Positions 1-8,574 are shown, counted from the stretch's first letter. The stretch: 49,034 bases of DNA from Lysobacter sp. Root690 (GCF_001427785.1 NZ_LMHM01000013.1:950394-999427), one strand, 5' to 3'. The notes: generated from the letters alone by a model not told the origin. A program made the numbers and translations.

Positions 1-2
1 AG

Positions 3-58
3 GGGGGATTCGCTTTTCCTCCAAGCGCACCGCGTCGTGCGCGAAAAACGAATCCCCC
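3..58. repeat. Nested inverted repeat at window edge
   Basis: GGGGGATTCG (3-12) is matched exactly by CGAATCCCCC (49-58). After one C.A mismatch the stem continues as TTTTC against GAAAA (14-18 with 43-47... read inward), and an inner GCGCAC/GTGCGC pair (25-30 with 37-42) closes the loop. The result is one long imperfect hairpin. There is no T-tract, so it is not a standard terminator. It could be a dispersed palindromic repeat or an RNA structure of a gene beyond the edge. Confidence 0.5.
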
Positions 59-288
59 GCGCTCCGATTCTTCGCATCCAAACGAACCGGCGCCGGGCGC
101 TCGCCCCCTTTTCCAAAGTGGGCTATAGAGTTCGCGGATCGCCGCCATTACGCCGACGTGCAACGGGCGTCGTTCAATTGAGCGATAGACGACTCACGTT
201 CGCAGCGCACCGATCGAAAACTCCACAGCGCACCGCTCGAAAACATCGAGCACGCAGCTCCAGCGCCCAAGGTTTTGAACACCCAACC
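59..288. other. Intergenic stretch, no gene seen
   Basis: Together with the edge hairpin, this leaves about 288 bases downstream of the minus-strand sulfatase-fold gene without a supported gene. The open plus-strand frame that crosses it continues as antisense of the downstream gene and has Arg/Ala/His-rich composition typical of a shadow frame. Confidence 0.5.
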
Positions 289-2148
289 TCAGCGCTGCTG
301 AAACCGCGTCAACATCTCCCACGACTGACTCACCGCCGCCGGATCGACCTTCGCGTCCGGCAGCGGCCGGTAGTTGCGATCCACCACAGTCGCCGCGCCG
401 TAGTTGTCGAACAGATAGATCCGGTCGCCCTGGCGGATGCCGCGCTGCGACCAGCTTTCGACCAGCAGCGGCCGCGCGTTCTGGGCCGGGCCGAACAAGT
501 CGCGGCCGGTGCTGTAGTCGTTGGGATCGTTGCGGCAGCCCAGTGCGTGCTGCATCACGGTCGGCACGAAATCCTGATGCGAGGTGGTGTGGCTGAATTT
601 GCGCGGCGGCTTGCCCGGCCAATGAAGCACGAACGGCGTGCGCAACTGGTAGTCGGAAAAATTGCCGTTGTGACCCCAGTAGTTCTGCTTGAGGTCGTTG
701 AACTCTTCGCCGTGATCGCCGGTGATCAACACCACGGTGTTGTCGGCGAAAGGACTGGCCTGCAGGCTCGCCAGGAAATCGCCGATCAGCGAATCGCTGT
801 AATGCACCGCGGTGCGGTAGCGGTTGAAGTCCGGGATCGGGTCGTGGTCCGGGCCGAACTCCAGCGGATTGATCGAGTCGGCCATCGGCTTGAACAGCGG
901 CGGGTAGCCCTTGGGCATGTAATAGGGCTGGTGCGGCGAATCCAGGAACACGAAGCCGAAGAAGCGCTGGTCGGGCCGGGTCGCGGCGAGGTCGCCGCGC
1001 AGGCGGTCGATGATGGCGCGGTCGCGTTCGGCGCTGTGGCGTTCGCGCGGGCCGTTGACCACGTGATTGCGCACCTCCGAGAACACGGTGCGGTCGAACT
1101 CCGGGTTGTACAGCGGCGCGCTACCGTAGATGTGCATCGCGTAGCCGTCTTTCTTCATCTGGCCGATGAAGGCCGAGCCGCGCTGTTCGGCCAGCATCGG
1201 GTGCCAGTAACCGCCGGGCAGGCCGTACAGCAGGCCGAACAGGCCGAACCGGGTCGCGTTGCCGGTGCTGTAGTGATCGTCGAACCACTGCGATTGCTGG
1301 GCGTAGCGCCAGGTGTTCGGCATGACGGTCGGATCGAGCGCGTCGTGGCGCAGCGATTCGAGCAGGATCACCACCACGTTGAGCTTGGGCGCGGCCTGAC
1401 AGTCCAGCGGCTTGCGCGGATACGCCAGCAGGCCCGAGCCGAGCACGGGCAGGGCGGAGTTGGGATTGCTCTTGACCCCGAAGCGGTGCAGCGAATCCTT
1501 CAAGGTGATCGGCTGCGCCCACGGGATGTACGGCAACTGCGACAACACCGCGCGATCGCCGCGCGCATCGTAGTAGGCGATCATGGCCTGGCCGAACAGC
1601 ATCACCGCGAGCGCGACCCACCAGGCCCGCAGGATCTTGACCGCGCCCGGGCGCCGCTCGATCCAGCGCCAGCACAGCCACGCGGCGGCGATTTCCAGGG
1701 CCAGCACCGTGCCGATCGCCAGCGCGATCAAGCCCCAGACCGTGCCGGAAAACACCACCTGGTCCTGCATCGCGCCGCCGAACACCATGTTGGCGACCAT
1801 CGCGTTGAGGTGGAAGCGGTACAGCGCGAACACCTTGGCGTCGGCGACCAGCAGACAGATCCAGGCGGTCTGCAGGATCACCGCGGCGACCGTCATCCAG
1901 CTCGCGCGCCGGCTCAAGCGCCCCAGCAGCAACGGGATCAGGCCGAGCAGGGCGCCGAAGAACACGAAGTGGCCGGGCAGGGCCAGGGTCAGGAAGAACG
2001 CCGCCTTCCAGTGCTCGGCGAGGTGGGCGAAGGGGATGTTCGAGGCGGCGATCGCGATCGCGACCGCCGCATTGCCCAGGGTGAAGCCGGTCAACCAGGC
2101 CAGGGCACGGCGTGCCGGGGTGGCGGGGCGAGCGGCGGGGTCTTGCAT
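289..2148 (-). CDS. yejM: YejM/PbgA-like inner-membrane sulfatase-fold protein
   Basis: The 619-residue protein has an N-terminal block of about five membrane helices (roughly residues 18-195) followed by a periplasmic alkaline-phosphatase/sulfatase-type domain from about residue 255. Visible motifs are VVILLESLRHD (259-269), STGNATRFG (294-302), TGDHGEEF (476-483) and WGHNG (491-495). This layout is that of YejM (PbgA/LapC), which in enteric bacteria senses periplasmic lipopolysaccharide and restrains LpxC proteolysis through LapB. The family keeps a sulfatase fold, and its enzymatic activity is disputed. The stop codon precedes a gene-poor edge; the start at 2148 begins MQDPAARP. The neighbour on the other strand starts 280 bases away, so the gene appears to be transcribed alone. 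The LPS-sensing role is inferred from family resemblance; another sulfatase-fold envelope enzyme remains possible. Confidence 0.8.
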   Translation of the reverse strand: MQDPAARPATPARRALAWLTGFTLGNAAVAIAIAASNIPFAHLAEHWKAAFFLTLALPGHFVFFGALLGLIPLLLGRLSRRASWMTVAAVILQTAWICLLVADAKVFALYRFHLNAMVANMVFGGAMQDQVVFSGTVWGLIALAIGTVLALEIAAAWLCWRWIERRPGAVKILRAWWVALAVMLFGQAMIAYYDARGDRAVLSQLPYIPWAQPITLKDSLHRFGVKSNPNSALPVLGSGLLAYPRKPLDCQAAPKLNVVVILLESLRHDALDPTVMPNTWRYAQQSQWFDDHYSTGNATRFGLFGLLYGLPGGYWHPMLAEQRGSAFIGQMKKDGYAMHIYGSAPLYNPEFDRTVFSEVRNHVVNGPRERHSAERDRAIIDRLRGDLAATRPDQRFFGFVFLDSPHQPYYMPKGYPPLFKPMADSINPLEFGPDHDPIPDFNRYRTAVHYSDSLIGDFLASLQASPFADNTVVLITGDHGEEFNDLKQNYWGHNGNFSDYQLRTPFVLHWPGKPPRKFSHTTSHQDFVPTVMQHALGCRNDPNDYSTGRDLFGPAQNARPLLVESWSQRGIRQGDRIYLFDNYGAATVVDRNYRPLPDAKVDPAAVSQSWEMLTRFQQR

Positions 2149-2428
2149 GCGGTGCGGGCCTCGGCGGGCAGTGTTGCAACCGGCGGGTATCGCCGGGTCG
2201 GGGGCGCGACTTTAGCCTGTCGCACAGCGCTAAAACACCACCTTTGGACGGTCCGTCCGATCTGTTCACGGCTTATGTGCCAACTGGTTCAGGCTCGGGC
2301 GATTTCGTTCATCCTCGGGCCGCCCAGCCGACCGCTTTCGATGTGCCGCCAGGTCGGGCTTGCGCGCCGATGGCGGCTTTGAGCGAAGATAGCGGTCTAT
2401 TCGGACGAGACACCAACAGGACAATCAC

Positions 2429-3364
2429 GTGAGTCAGATTCCCACCCTGGACATTCGCCGCTTCGACACCGACCGCGAGGCGTTCGTCGCCGAACTCGGC
2501 GCGGCCTACCGCGAATGGGGCTTCGCCGGCATCAACGGCCACGGCATCCCGGCCGAGCAGATCGATCAGTCCTACGACGTGTTCAAGCGCTTCTTCGCCC
2601 TGCCCGAAGAGGTCAAGCGCAAGTACCACGTCGCCGGCGGCGGCGGCGCGCGCGGCTACACCCCGTTCGGGGTCGAGACCGCCAAGGGCGCCAAGCACTT
2701 CGACCTCAAGGAGTTCTGGCACGTCGGCCGCGAGATCCCGCGCGACTCCAAGTACGCCGCCGAGATGCCGGCCAACCTGTGGCCCGACGAGATCCCCGAG
2801 TTCCGCGAGCAGGCCTATGGCCTGTACACCACGCTGGATAACCTAGGTTCGCGCGTGCTCAGCGCATTGGCCCTGCACATCGGCTTGCCGCAGACGTATT
2901 TCGCCGACAAGACCGATTCGGGCAATTCGATCCTGCGCCCGATCCACTACCCGCCGATCACCGCCGACGACATCCCCAACGAGCGCGCCGGCGCGCACGA
3001 GGACATCAACCTGATCACCTTGCTGGTCGGCGCCAGCGCCGCCGGCCTGGAAGTGAAGTCGCGCAAGGGCGAGTGGGTGCCGTTCACCGCCGACGCCGAC
3101 ACCATCGTGGTCAACATCGGCGACATGCTGCAGCGCCTGACCAACCACGTGTACCCGTCGACCACCCACCGCGTGGTCAACCCGCCCGGCGAGAAGGCGC
3201 GCCAGCCACGTTATTCGACCCCGTTCTTCCTGCACCCGAATCCGGATTTCCTGATCGACGTGCTGCCCTCGACGATCAGCGCCGACAATCCCAGCCGTTA
3301 TCCCGAGCCGATCACCGCCCAGGGCTATCTGGAAGAGCGCCTGCGCGAGATCAAGCTGAAGTAA
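2429..3364 (+). CDS. Isopenicillin N synthase-like 2OG-Fe(II) oxygenase
   Basis: The 311-residue protein has the two-part layout of the isopenicillin-N-synthase-like dioxygenases: an N-terminal DIOX_N-type domain (about 5-120, with EWGFAGINGHGI) and a C-terminal jelly-roll core. The iron ligands are visible as His190-x-Asp192 in AGAHEDINLI and His247 in TTHRVVNP. The 2-oxoglutarate carboxylate motif RxS is Arg261-Tyr-Ser263 in PRYSTPFF. The start is a GTG at 2429 with AACAGGA seven bases before it. The substrate cannot be read from sequence; this family also includes plant-type hydroxylases and bacterial secondary-metabolism oxygenases. No biosynthetic cluster surrounds it, so a stand-alone metabolic role is more likely than antibiotic synthesis (inference). 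Confidence 0.88.
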   Translation: MSQIPTLDIRRFDTDREAFVAELGAAYREWGFAGINGHGIPAEQIDQSYDVFKRFFALPEEVKRKYHVAGGGGARGYTPFGVETAKGAKHFDLKEFWHVGREIPRDSKYAAEMPANLWPDEIPEFREQAYGLYTTLDNLGSRVLSALALHIGLPQTYFADKTDSGNSILRPIHYPPITADDIPNERAGAHEDINLITLLVGASAAGLEVKSRKGEWVPFTADADTIVVNIGDMLQRLTNHVYPSTTHRVVNPPGEKARQPRYSTPFFLHPNPDFLIDVLPSTISADNPSRYPEPITAQGYLEERLREIKLK

Positions 3365-3480
3365 GCGTCCGCAGCGATTGCGTTCGTCGCGAAGCCGGCC
3401 TTGCGCCGGCTTCGTCATATCCGGCCCCGCGTTGTCCGGCCCCGCGCGAAGCCGCTCGCGGCCGGCTCATCGCGCCCGGC

Positions 3481-4158
3481 TCAGACCATCCAGAAGAACA
3501 CCGCGGCCATGCGCATGGTGTCCAGGGTCCGACCCCAGTAGCCGCTGGCGCTGTGGATCAGATTGGCGCGGTACAGCAGCAGCCGGTTGTAGCGGTGCGG
3601 GACCACCACGTCCTCGACGAAGGCGTCGGGCGCGACAAAACGCGTGCCGAGGGCTTCGACCAGGTTGGCGTGCGGCGGCGACACGGTGTTGCCGCCGCGC
3701 TGGCCGTTGCCCAGGCGCTGGCGATAGAAACCGGTGCCGCAGTGGTCCGGCACCGACGGGTTCAGGTACAGCACCGCCGCATAGCGGCACATCGTGCGCG
3801 AGTCGGTGTGCGGGCGCGGCTCGCATTCGTCGATGCCGACCACCTGCACGCAGTTGTGATTGAGGGTCTGGCCGTCCGGCGCGGCGCCGACCCACAGGCG
3901 GGTCGCGCCGAGCGCGTCGCGCACCCGGGTCTCGACGATCGCCAGTTCGTCGTCGCTCAGGCCGGGCATGGCGCGCTGCCCGGGCCAGCTTTCGGGTTTG
4001 TACGGGTAGCCCTGACTCCAGTCGGTCTTGGCCAGGAAACGGGCGCGCACGCCGTCGGGGTCGGGCAGGACGTCGTCGACGACCCAGTAGTCGCGGCCCG
4101 GTGTCGGCTTGCGATAAGGCAGGATCGGCAGCAGCGGACGGGGCGGGGTCGGTTTCAT
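3481..4158 (-). CDS. DUF6445-like 2OG-Fe(II) oxygenase-fold protein
   Basis: With the start at 4158 (MKPTPPRP) the protein has 225 residues. It carries an HxD pair, His117-Thr-Asp119 in RPHTDSRTMCRYA, a distal His202 in LIHSASGYWGR and Arg210. This is the usual set of iron and 2-oxoglutarate contacts in small Fe(II) oxygenases and fits the DUF6445 family as I know it. Proteins of this type are often found near tryptophan halogenase and TonB-receptor genes in Xanthomonadales; none is seen here. The frame stays open upstream to 4545, but composition there is shadow-like and the family match begins near 4158. An alternative in-frame start lies 16 codons upstream (MPIQRAAV). The substrate is unknown. 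Confidence 0.7.
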   Translation of the reverse strand: MKPTPPRPLLPILPYRKPTPGRDYWVVDDVLPDPDGVRARFLAKTDWSQGYPYKPESWPGQRAMPGLSDDELAIVETRVRDALGATRLWVGAAPDGQTLNHNCVQVVGIDECEPRPHTDSRTMCRYAAVLYLNPSVPDHCGTGFYRQRLGNGQRGGNTVSPPHANLVEALGTRFVAPDAFVEDVVVPHRYNRLLLYRANLIHSASGYWGRTLDTMRMAAVFFWMV

Positions 4159-4510
4159 GCCGCCCACTGTAACCACGCCGCCTACCGCCGCTCGCTGGAT
4201 CGGCATTCTATTTGCGCCGATATTGCGACGTAGCGCCGCATCCTTTGTACGCAGCGTCGGCCGCGGGCGTGTCCGGCGTGTGGATCGTCGGTGACCGCAG
4301 TGCTCTTGCCGATGGTCGGGCGCTATGGCCACGAGGCCACCGGACTTCACCGCCGCGGACATGATGAAGCCGGCGCGGTGGCCGGCTTCGTCGAGGTATG
4401 GCGGGCATCCTTGCCCCAGCCCGCGGCCTCGATAGTGGGCCGCGCGGCGAGCCCGTCTCCGGGGCCCGATGAGTCGGCCGATCCCTCGGCCGCAAGCGCG
4501 ATCGTCGCGA
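4159..4510. other. Intergenic stretch, no gene seen
   Basis: About 400 bases separate the oxygenase start at 4158 from the protease stop at 4564. Apart from the GC-rich hairpin listed separately at 4511-4544, I see no convincing gene, promoter or RNA. Open frames here are continuations or antisense of the neighbours. Confidence 0.5.
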
Positions 4511-4544
4511 TGGCGGCGGGCACGATTCCTCGCGCCCGCCGCCA
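4511..4544 (-). terminator. GC-rich hairpin after the protease gene
   Basis: TGGCGGCGGGC (4511-4521) is matched by GCCCGCCGCCA (4534-4544), an 11-bp perfect stem with a 12-base loop, 20 bases past the protease stop. No T-tract follows on the minus strand, so it is either a weak or factor-assisted terminator or a 3'-end stabilising structure. Confidence 0.45.
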
Positions 4545-4563
4545 CGAGGCGGTCACGCCGCGA

Positions 4564-5727
4564 TCAGCAACCGATCGCGGTGCACAGCGCGACGATGTTG
4601 TCGTCGTTGAAGCGAGCGCCCACCCAGGCGGTGCCGAAGGCGCCGATGTGCGGGCCGCTGACCACGCTGTTGACTTGATTGCCGGCGCTGGAGTTAGGCG
4701 TGTAGTTGATCAGCCACGCGCCGCCGCTGGCGCCGTAGGTCATGTCGCAGCCCTGCACCACCACGTTGGTGCCTTCCGACGCCGAGTCGTAGGTCTGGCC
4801 GGCGCAGATGTTGGTGTACTGCGTGCTCAGGTTGCTGGCGTAGCCGTGCGAGTAGGTGAACAACGAATACGGCTGATTCCAGGCGCGGCCGAGCCAACCG
4901 ACATAGCTGGTCACCGGAATGCCGCTGACCTGCTCACCGGTCAGCTTGATCACCGCCACGTCCCAGCGGCGGGTGCCCTGGTTGATCCAGTTGGTCGGCA
5001 CGCGCGCGGTGCTCCAGCCGAACTTGCCGTACGGCGCCTCGCCGTAACGCTCGGCCGGCACGAACAGGAAGTTGGAGTTCCAGCCCGAGCCGAAGGTGTA
5101 GACGCAATGCGCCGCGGTGGTCAGCACCGCGGTGCCGCTGGACACCTGCGCGGTGCAGTACGAACCGCTGCCGTCGGGCTTGGTGAAGTACAGCTTGCCG
5201 ATCTTGTTCCACGGCGCCGCCTTCCACTGGGTGGTGTAGTAGTTGCCCAGGGTGCGGGTGTAGCCGTAGTGCGCGCCGTCCTTCTCCTGCGAGATCGAGA
5301 CGTCCGGGGCGGCGCCCTGGCGCGCATCCAGCGCGTCGAGCTTGTCCCAGGTGGCACGGAAATGAGTGCGTGCGAGGTAGTTGCCGAACGCCGGCGCGTC
5401 GCCGCCCGGCGCGCTGCCGGCGGTACGGATCAGCTTGTCGGTCAGGTCGGCCGAAGCGGCGGGGCCGGCCTTGCTGTCGCGGTCGACCCAGATCACCGGC
5501 TTGGCCGCGGCGCGCTGGCGCGCGGTCGCGAACGGGTGGGCCTGGGCGCTCTTGGCGTTGAGCTGCTGCGACTTGGGCGCGTCGATCGAGGCGACGTCGC
5601 CGTAGGCGGTACGGATCACTTTTTCGCCGGCCATCGCGAGGGCGGCGGAGGAGAGCAGCGCGATGCCGCTGAGCAAGGCGAGCTTGCGGGACAGACGGCA
5701 CGGGGGATTGATGCGATGCGACTTCAT
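4564..5727 (-). CDS. Secreted trypsin-like (S1 family) serine protease precursor
   Basis: The start at 5727 (MKSHRINPP) has an AAGGAG site correctly spaced before it, giving 387 residues. Residues 1-33 form a Sec signal peptide ending ALAMA-G. Residues 34 to about 175 resemble a propeptide or N-terminal domain. The protease domain follows with a readable triad: His207 in LTTAAHCVYT, Asp256 in RRWDVAVIKL and Ser335 in MTYGASGGAW. Cys191 and Cys208 sit where a chymotrypsin-fold disulfide would be; Cys308 with Cys327 may form another. The protein is therefore exported and probably matured in the periplasm or outside. Lysobacters are known for secreted proteases used against other microbes, so a lytic or nutritional role is plausible (inference). 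It is not clearly alpha-lytic protease, whose sequence differs. Confidence 0.9.
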   Translation of the reverse strand: MKSHRINPPCRLSRKLALLSGIALLSSAALAMAGEKVIRTAYGDVASIDAPKSQQLNAKSAQAHPFATARQRAAAKPVIWVDRDSKAGPAASADLTDKLIRTAGSAPGGDAPAFGNYLARTHFRATWDKLDALDARQGAAPDVSISQEKDGAHYGYTRTLGNYYTTQWKAAPWNKIGKLYFTKPDGSGSYCTAQVSSGTAVLTTAAHCVYTFGSGWNSNFLFVPAERYGEAPYGKFGWSTARVPTNWINQGTRRWDVAVIKLTGEQVSGIPVTSYVGWLGRAWNQPYSLFTYSHGYASNLSTQYTNICAGQTYDSASEGTNVVVQGCDMTYGASGGAWLINYTPNSSAGNQVNSVVSGPHIGAFGTAWVGARFNDDNIVALCTAIGC

Positions 5728-6277
5728 GATGGTGGAGCTCCTTGTGGTATCGCTTCCATTGGCGATTGACGGGTCGACGACTGTGGCGTTCGGCGCGCTC
5801 GACCCGAGCGGCGCGCCGGCGTTGAAACTCCGATCGACGAACGATTGCCGAGTGGCGGGCAACAGCCCGGCCTCCCACGCCGCCTGAAGCGCGGCGCAAG
5901 CGATCGTTCGGTGATTGGCGGCCCCCTTGTGGGCGGCTAACCCCAGGAAACGGCGGTGCGCGCGGTCGCAGGACAGCGCGGGAGCGAAGAAAAGCGGCGA
6001 TCGCGGCCGCGCTGGCCGCCGGTCGGACACGTGTTCATCGGCCGCAAAGCCTTTGCCGGCAAGGGTTCTAGTTCGGTTGTCGGGGTCGAGGCACAAGGCC
6101 GCGATGTTTCATCGATGCAACGCGATTTTGGGCGCTGATGCGAGATCGGGCCGATGTGGGCGGCGGCTTGTGTGGGTTTCAGCCCCTGAGCTTTTCGCCC
6201 GCCCGGCACGCACCTCGGGTCCGGCAAGCCGCCATGGGCAATCCAAAGCGCGGGAGTGTTGCGATGGATCCGGCCGC
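5728..6277. other. Intergenic stretch upstream of the protease, no gene seen
   Basis: About 550 bases lie between the protease start and the stop of the DNA glycosylase-like gene. The protease promoter should be here, but I cannot point to a clear -35/-10 pair. Several frames are open, yet none shows a recognisable protein or good start site. Confidence 0.5.
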
Positions 6278-6826
6278 TCAGGCCTCGCGCACTGCCACCC
6301 CGCCCGCGCGCAACGCCTCGCGCCAAGCGGACAACTTAGCCTCGTAACGCTGCGAGGCATTGGCCGGGCTGGTCGAGGGCAGGCGCAGCAGGGTCAGGTC
6401 CGGGCGCGCCAGCGGCTTGAGCACGAACCGACGGAAGCTGGCCTCGGCCTTGGCGCCGTTGAACAGCACCGTGGCGATCCGCGGGTGGCCGGCGAAGAAG
6501 CCGGTGAAATCGTTGGCGACCGCGGTGTCGTCGCGGATCGCCGAATCCAGGCTGCCTTCGCGCTCGCACTGGGCCAGCACGTCCCACAGCGCGATTCCGG
6601 CCGCGCGCAGGGCCTCGATCCGCCGCGGATACTCCAACTCCGGCCCGGCGCCGATCAGCGCGCCCATGATCGGCCAGAACCGGTTCTGCGGATGCGCGTA
6701 GTAGCGGTCGGCGGCCAGCGAGGCCGCGCCGGGCATGCTGCCGAGGATCAGCACCCGCGCCCGCGGCGATCGGATCGGGGCGAAGCTGCGCAGGACGGTC
6801 GAATTCGAAGTCGGACTCATGACCAT
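6278..6826 (-). CDS. DNA-deoxyinosine / uracil glycosylase-like protein
   Basis: The protein has 182 residues from the ATG at 6826 (MVMSPTSNS), or 180 from the ATG at 6820. It belongs to the uracil-DNA-glycosylase fold. Visible motifs are ILGSMPGAASL (27-37), YYAHPQNRFWPIM (42-54), and LPSTSPAN (149-156), matching the pattern of bacterial hypoxanthine-DNA glycosylases (DNA-deoxyinosine glycosylase, family 6 UDG) where Asn in NRFW is important. The expected role is removal of deaminated adenine (hypoxanthine) from DNA to begin base-excision repair. It is divergent from tpiA with about 175 bases between. A G/T(U) mismatch glycosylase (Mug-like) is the main alternative. No strong Shine-Dalgarno decides between the two starts. 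Confidence 0.8.
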   Translation of the reverse strand: MVMSPTSNSTVLRSFAPIRSPRARVLILGSMPGAASLAADRYYAHPQNRFWPIMGALIGAGPELEYPRRIEALRAAGIALWDVLAQCEREGSLDSAIRDDTAVANDFTGFFAGHPRIATVLFNGAKAEASFRRFVLKPLARPDLTLLRLPSTSPANASQRYEAKLSAWREALRAGGVAVREA

Positions 6827-6967
6827 GCAATGGGGACGAAACCGCGCCCGGTAAAGGCGGGGTGGGGCGGTCGGCCACGGGCGTGACGCCGGTCGCGGAG
6901 CGCGCCCGTCGACTGCGTCGCGGTTCGCCGCGCCGCGGCCGGGTTCGCCCAAACGCCGCCCAGCCGC

Positions 6968-6973
6968 TAGACT
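6968..6973 (+). promoter_or_regulatory. Possible -10 element for tpiA
   Basis: TAGACT lies 28 bases before the tpiA ATG in a GCTAGACTGCGCC context. A -35 near TTCGCC (6944-6949, 18-base spacer) is poor. Similar TAGA(A/C)T elements stand before other genes of this window (27289, 40906), which supports a shared -10 style, but the call is tentative. Confidence 0.35.
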
Positions 6974-7001
6974 GCGCCGTCTTCGCACCAAGGGAGTGGC
7001 C

Positions 7002-7754
7002 ATGCGCCGCAGAATCGTCGCCGGAAACTGGAAACTGCATGGCAGCCGCGAATTCGCATTCGCCCTGCTCGACGAAGTCGCGGCGCAGACGCCGCCGGCC
7101 GGGGTCGAGCGGGTGATCCTGCCGCCGCTGCCGTATCTGGGCGAACTGGTCGAACACTACGGTGAGCGCGGCCTCAACTTCGGCGCGCAGGACGTCAGCA
7201 GCAACGTCAAGGGCGCCTACACCGGCGAAGTCTCCGCGACGATGCTCAAGGAAGTCGGCGCGGTCTACGGCCTGGTCGGCCATTCCGAGCGCCGCCAATA
7301 CCACAACGAAAGCAGCGAACTGGTCGCGCGCAAGTTCGCCGCGGCCAAGGCCGCGGGACTCGTGCCGATCCTGTGCGTGGGCGAGACCCTGAGCGAACGC
7401 GAGGACGGCAAGGCGCAGTGGCGCCTGCAGGAACAGCTCGCGCCGATCTTCGAACTGGTCGGCGTGCTCGGCCTGGACGGCGCGATCGTGGCCTACGAAC
7501 CGGTGTGGGCGATCGGCACCGGCAAAACCGCCAGCCCCGAGCAGGCCCAGGAAATGCACGCATTCATCCGTAGCGAAATCGCGGCGCACGATGCTAGAAT
7601 TGCTGGCTCGCTACCGATCCTTTATGGCGGTAGCGTGAAAGCCGACAATGCCGCCGCGCTGTTTTCCCAGCCCGACGTCGATGGCGGCCTGGTCGGCGGC
7701 GCCTCTCTGGTCGCAGCGGACTTCAACGCCATCGCGGCAGCGGCGGCACCCTGA
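7002..7754 (+). CDS. tpiA: Triosephosphate isomerase
   Basis: The 250-residue protein interconverts dihydroxyacetone phosphate and glyceraldehyde 3-phosphate in glycolysis and gluconeogenesis, in the cytoplasm. The TIM-barrel active site is readable: Asn9 and Lys11 in AGNWKLHG, the electrophile His94 in LVGHSERRQYH, the catalytic base Glu166 in AYEPVWAIGTGK (loop 6) and the phosphate-binding YGGSV near residue 208. Length is normal for the family. I chose the ATG at 7002 because AGGGAG (6991-6996) is five bases before it; a GTG at 6996 would overlap that site. secG follows after 73 bases, the order known from many gammaproteobacteria, and the two could share a transcript. Confidence 0.97.
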   Translation: MRRRIVAGNWKLHGSREFAFALLDEVAAQTPPAGVERVILPPLPYLGELVEHYGERGLNFGAQDVSSNVKGAYTGEVSATMLKEVGAVYGLVGHSERRQYHNESSELVARKFAAAKAAGLVPILCVGETLSEREDGKAQWRLQEQLAPIFELVGVLGLDGAIVAYEPVWAIGTGKTASPEQAQEMHAFIRSEIAAHDARIAGSLPILYGGSVKADNAAALFSQPDVDGGLVGGASLVAADFNAIAAAAAP

Positions 7755-7827
7755 TCGCGACGTTCCGGCGAACCACTCCGGGCCGACGCGGTCGTAACGA
7801 GTTCCACCCAGCGAAGAATCCCTAACG

Positions 7828-8364
7828 ATGCTGTTGTTCCTCAACGTCATCTATGTGTTGATCGCGATCGCCATGATCGCGCTGATCCTGATGCAACGCG
7901 GCGCGGGAGCGCAGGCGGGCTCGGGTTTCGGCGGCGGTGCGTCGGCGACCGTGTTCGGCGCCCGTGGCTCGTCCAACTTCCTGTCCAAGGCCACCAAGTG
8001 GCTGGCGATCGCGTTCTTCGTGATCAGCCTGTTCATGGCCTGGCAGGCGAGTCGCGTCACCACCGCCGCGCCGAAGGCGCTCGATCAGAGCCTGATGAAT
8101 CAGCAGATCCCGGCGACCAAGGCCGCTCCGGCGACCGGTACTCCGGCCGCGCCCGCGACTGGCGTCCCGGCCGCTCCGACGGGTACGGCTCCGACGAGCA
8201 CGGCTCCGGCCGGCACCGCGCCGAGCGGCGCGACCCCGCAGGCTCCCTCGGGTCAGGCCGCTCCGGCGCCCACGGGCACGGTTCCGGCCGCGCCGTCGGC
8301 GACGCCCGCGCAGGCGCCCGCTCAGCAGGCAGTCCCGGCAAAGCAGCCGGCTACTGGCGGCTGA
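7828..8364 (+). CDS. secG: Preprotein translocase subunit SecG
   Basis: SecG is the small accessory subunit of the SecYEG protein-export channel in the inner membrane. The first 75 residues show the family core: a membrane helix at about 2-20, a cytoplasmic loop with MQRGAGAQAGSGFGGGAS and VFGARGSSNFLSKAT, and a second helix at about 54-73. From residue 90 the protein continues as an Ala/Pro/Thr-rich, low-complexity tail of nearly 90 residues, roughly doubling the length of the shortest family members. The tail has no motif I recognise and is probably disordered. The gene lies between tpiA and tRNA-Leu, matching the secG-leuU order of E. coli. Confidence 0.95.
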   Translation: MLLFLNVIYVLIAIAMIALILMQRGAGAQAGSGFGGGASATVFGARGSSNFLSKATKWLAIAFFVISLFMAWQASRVTTAAPKALDQSLMNQQIPATKAAPATGTPAAPATGVPAAPTGTAPTSTAPAGTAPSGATPQAPSGQAAPAPTGTVPAAPSATPAQAPAQQAVPAKQPATGG

Positions 8365-8392
8365 GATAAACAGGTTAAAATACAGTTCCAGT

Positions 8393-8414
8393 ATCCTGCC
8401 TCGGATGGCAGGAT
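8393..8414. repeat. Perfect hairpin between secG and tRNA-Leu
   Basis: ATCCTGCC (8393-8400) and GGCAGGAT (8407-8414) form an 8-bp stem with a TCGGAT loop, 28 bases after secG. No T-tract follows, so it may be an RNA-processing or stability element between secG and the tRNA rather than a terminator. Confidence 0.5.
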
Positions 8415-8489
8415 CGGTCAGCGATGACCAGGCGGCTTCGCAAAGCGCTTACGAAGTCCAGGCCAGGATGGCCGCAGGTTGGTAGCAGT

Positions 8490-8574
8490 GCCCAGATGGC
8501 GGAATTGGTAGACGCACTACCTTGAGGTGGTAGCGACTTAGGTCGTGGGGGTTCGAGTCCCCCTTTGGGCACCA
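8490..8574 (+). tRNA. tRNA-Leu (anticodon GAG)
   Basis: An 85-base tRNA with encoded CCA (8572-8574). The acceptor stem is GCCCAGA (8490-8496) with TTTGGGC (8564-8570; one G.T pair). The anticodon stem CTACC/GGTAG encloses the loop TTGAGGT, so the anticodon is GAG (8524-8526), reading CUC/CUU. A long variable arm and the GTTCGAGTC T-loop fit a class II leucine tRNA. Its position after secG matches leuU of E. coli. Confidence 0.97.

Noticed and set aside
37-2382. Very long open frame on the plus strand opposite the YejM-like gene
   Set aside because: Arg/His/Ala-rich composition and lack of any domain; it is the antisense shadow of the membrane protein in GC-rich DNA.
2429-3364. Beta-lactam biosynthesis gene (true isopenicillin N synthase)
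   Set aside because: No ACV synthetase or other pathway gene is near; only the broad oxygenase family is supported.
5915-6886. Plus-strand gene in the region upstream of the protease and across the glycosylase gene
   Set aside because: It overlaps the well-supported minus-strand glycosylase-like gene and has no motifs or start signal.
7595-7600. TAGAAT inside tpiA as a secG promoter
   Set aside because: No -35 at the right spacing; a chance match cannot be excluded.
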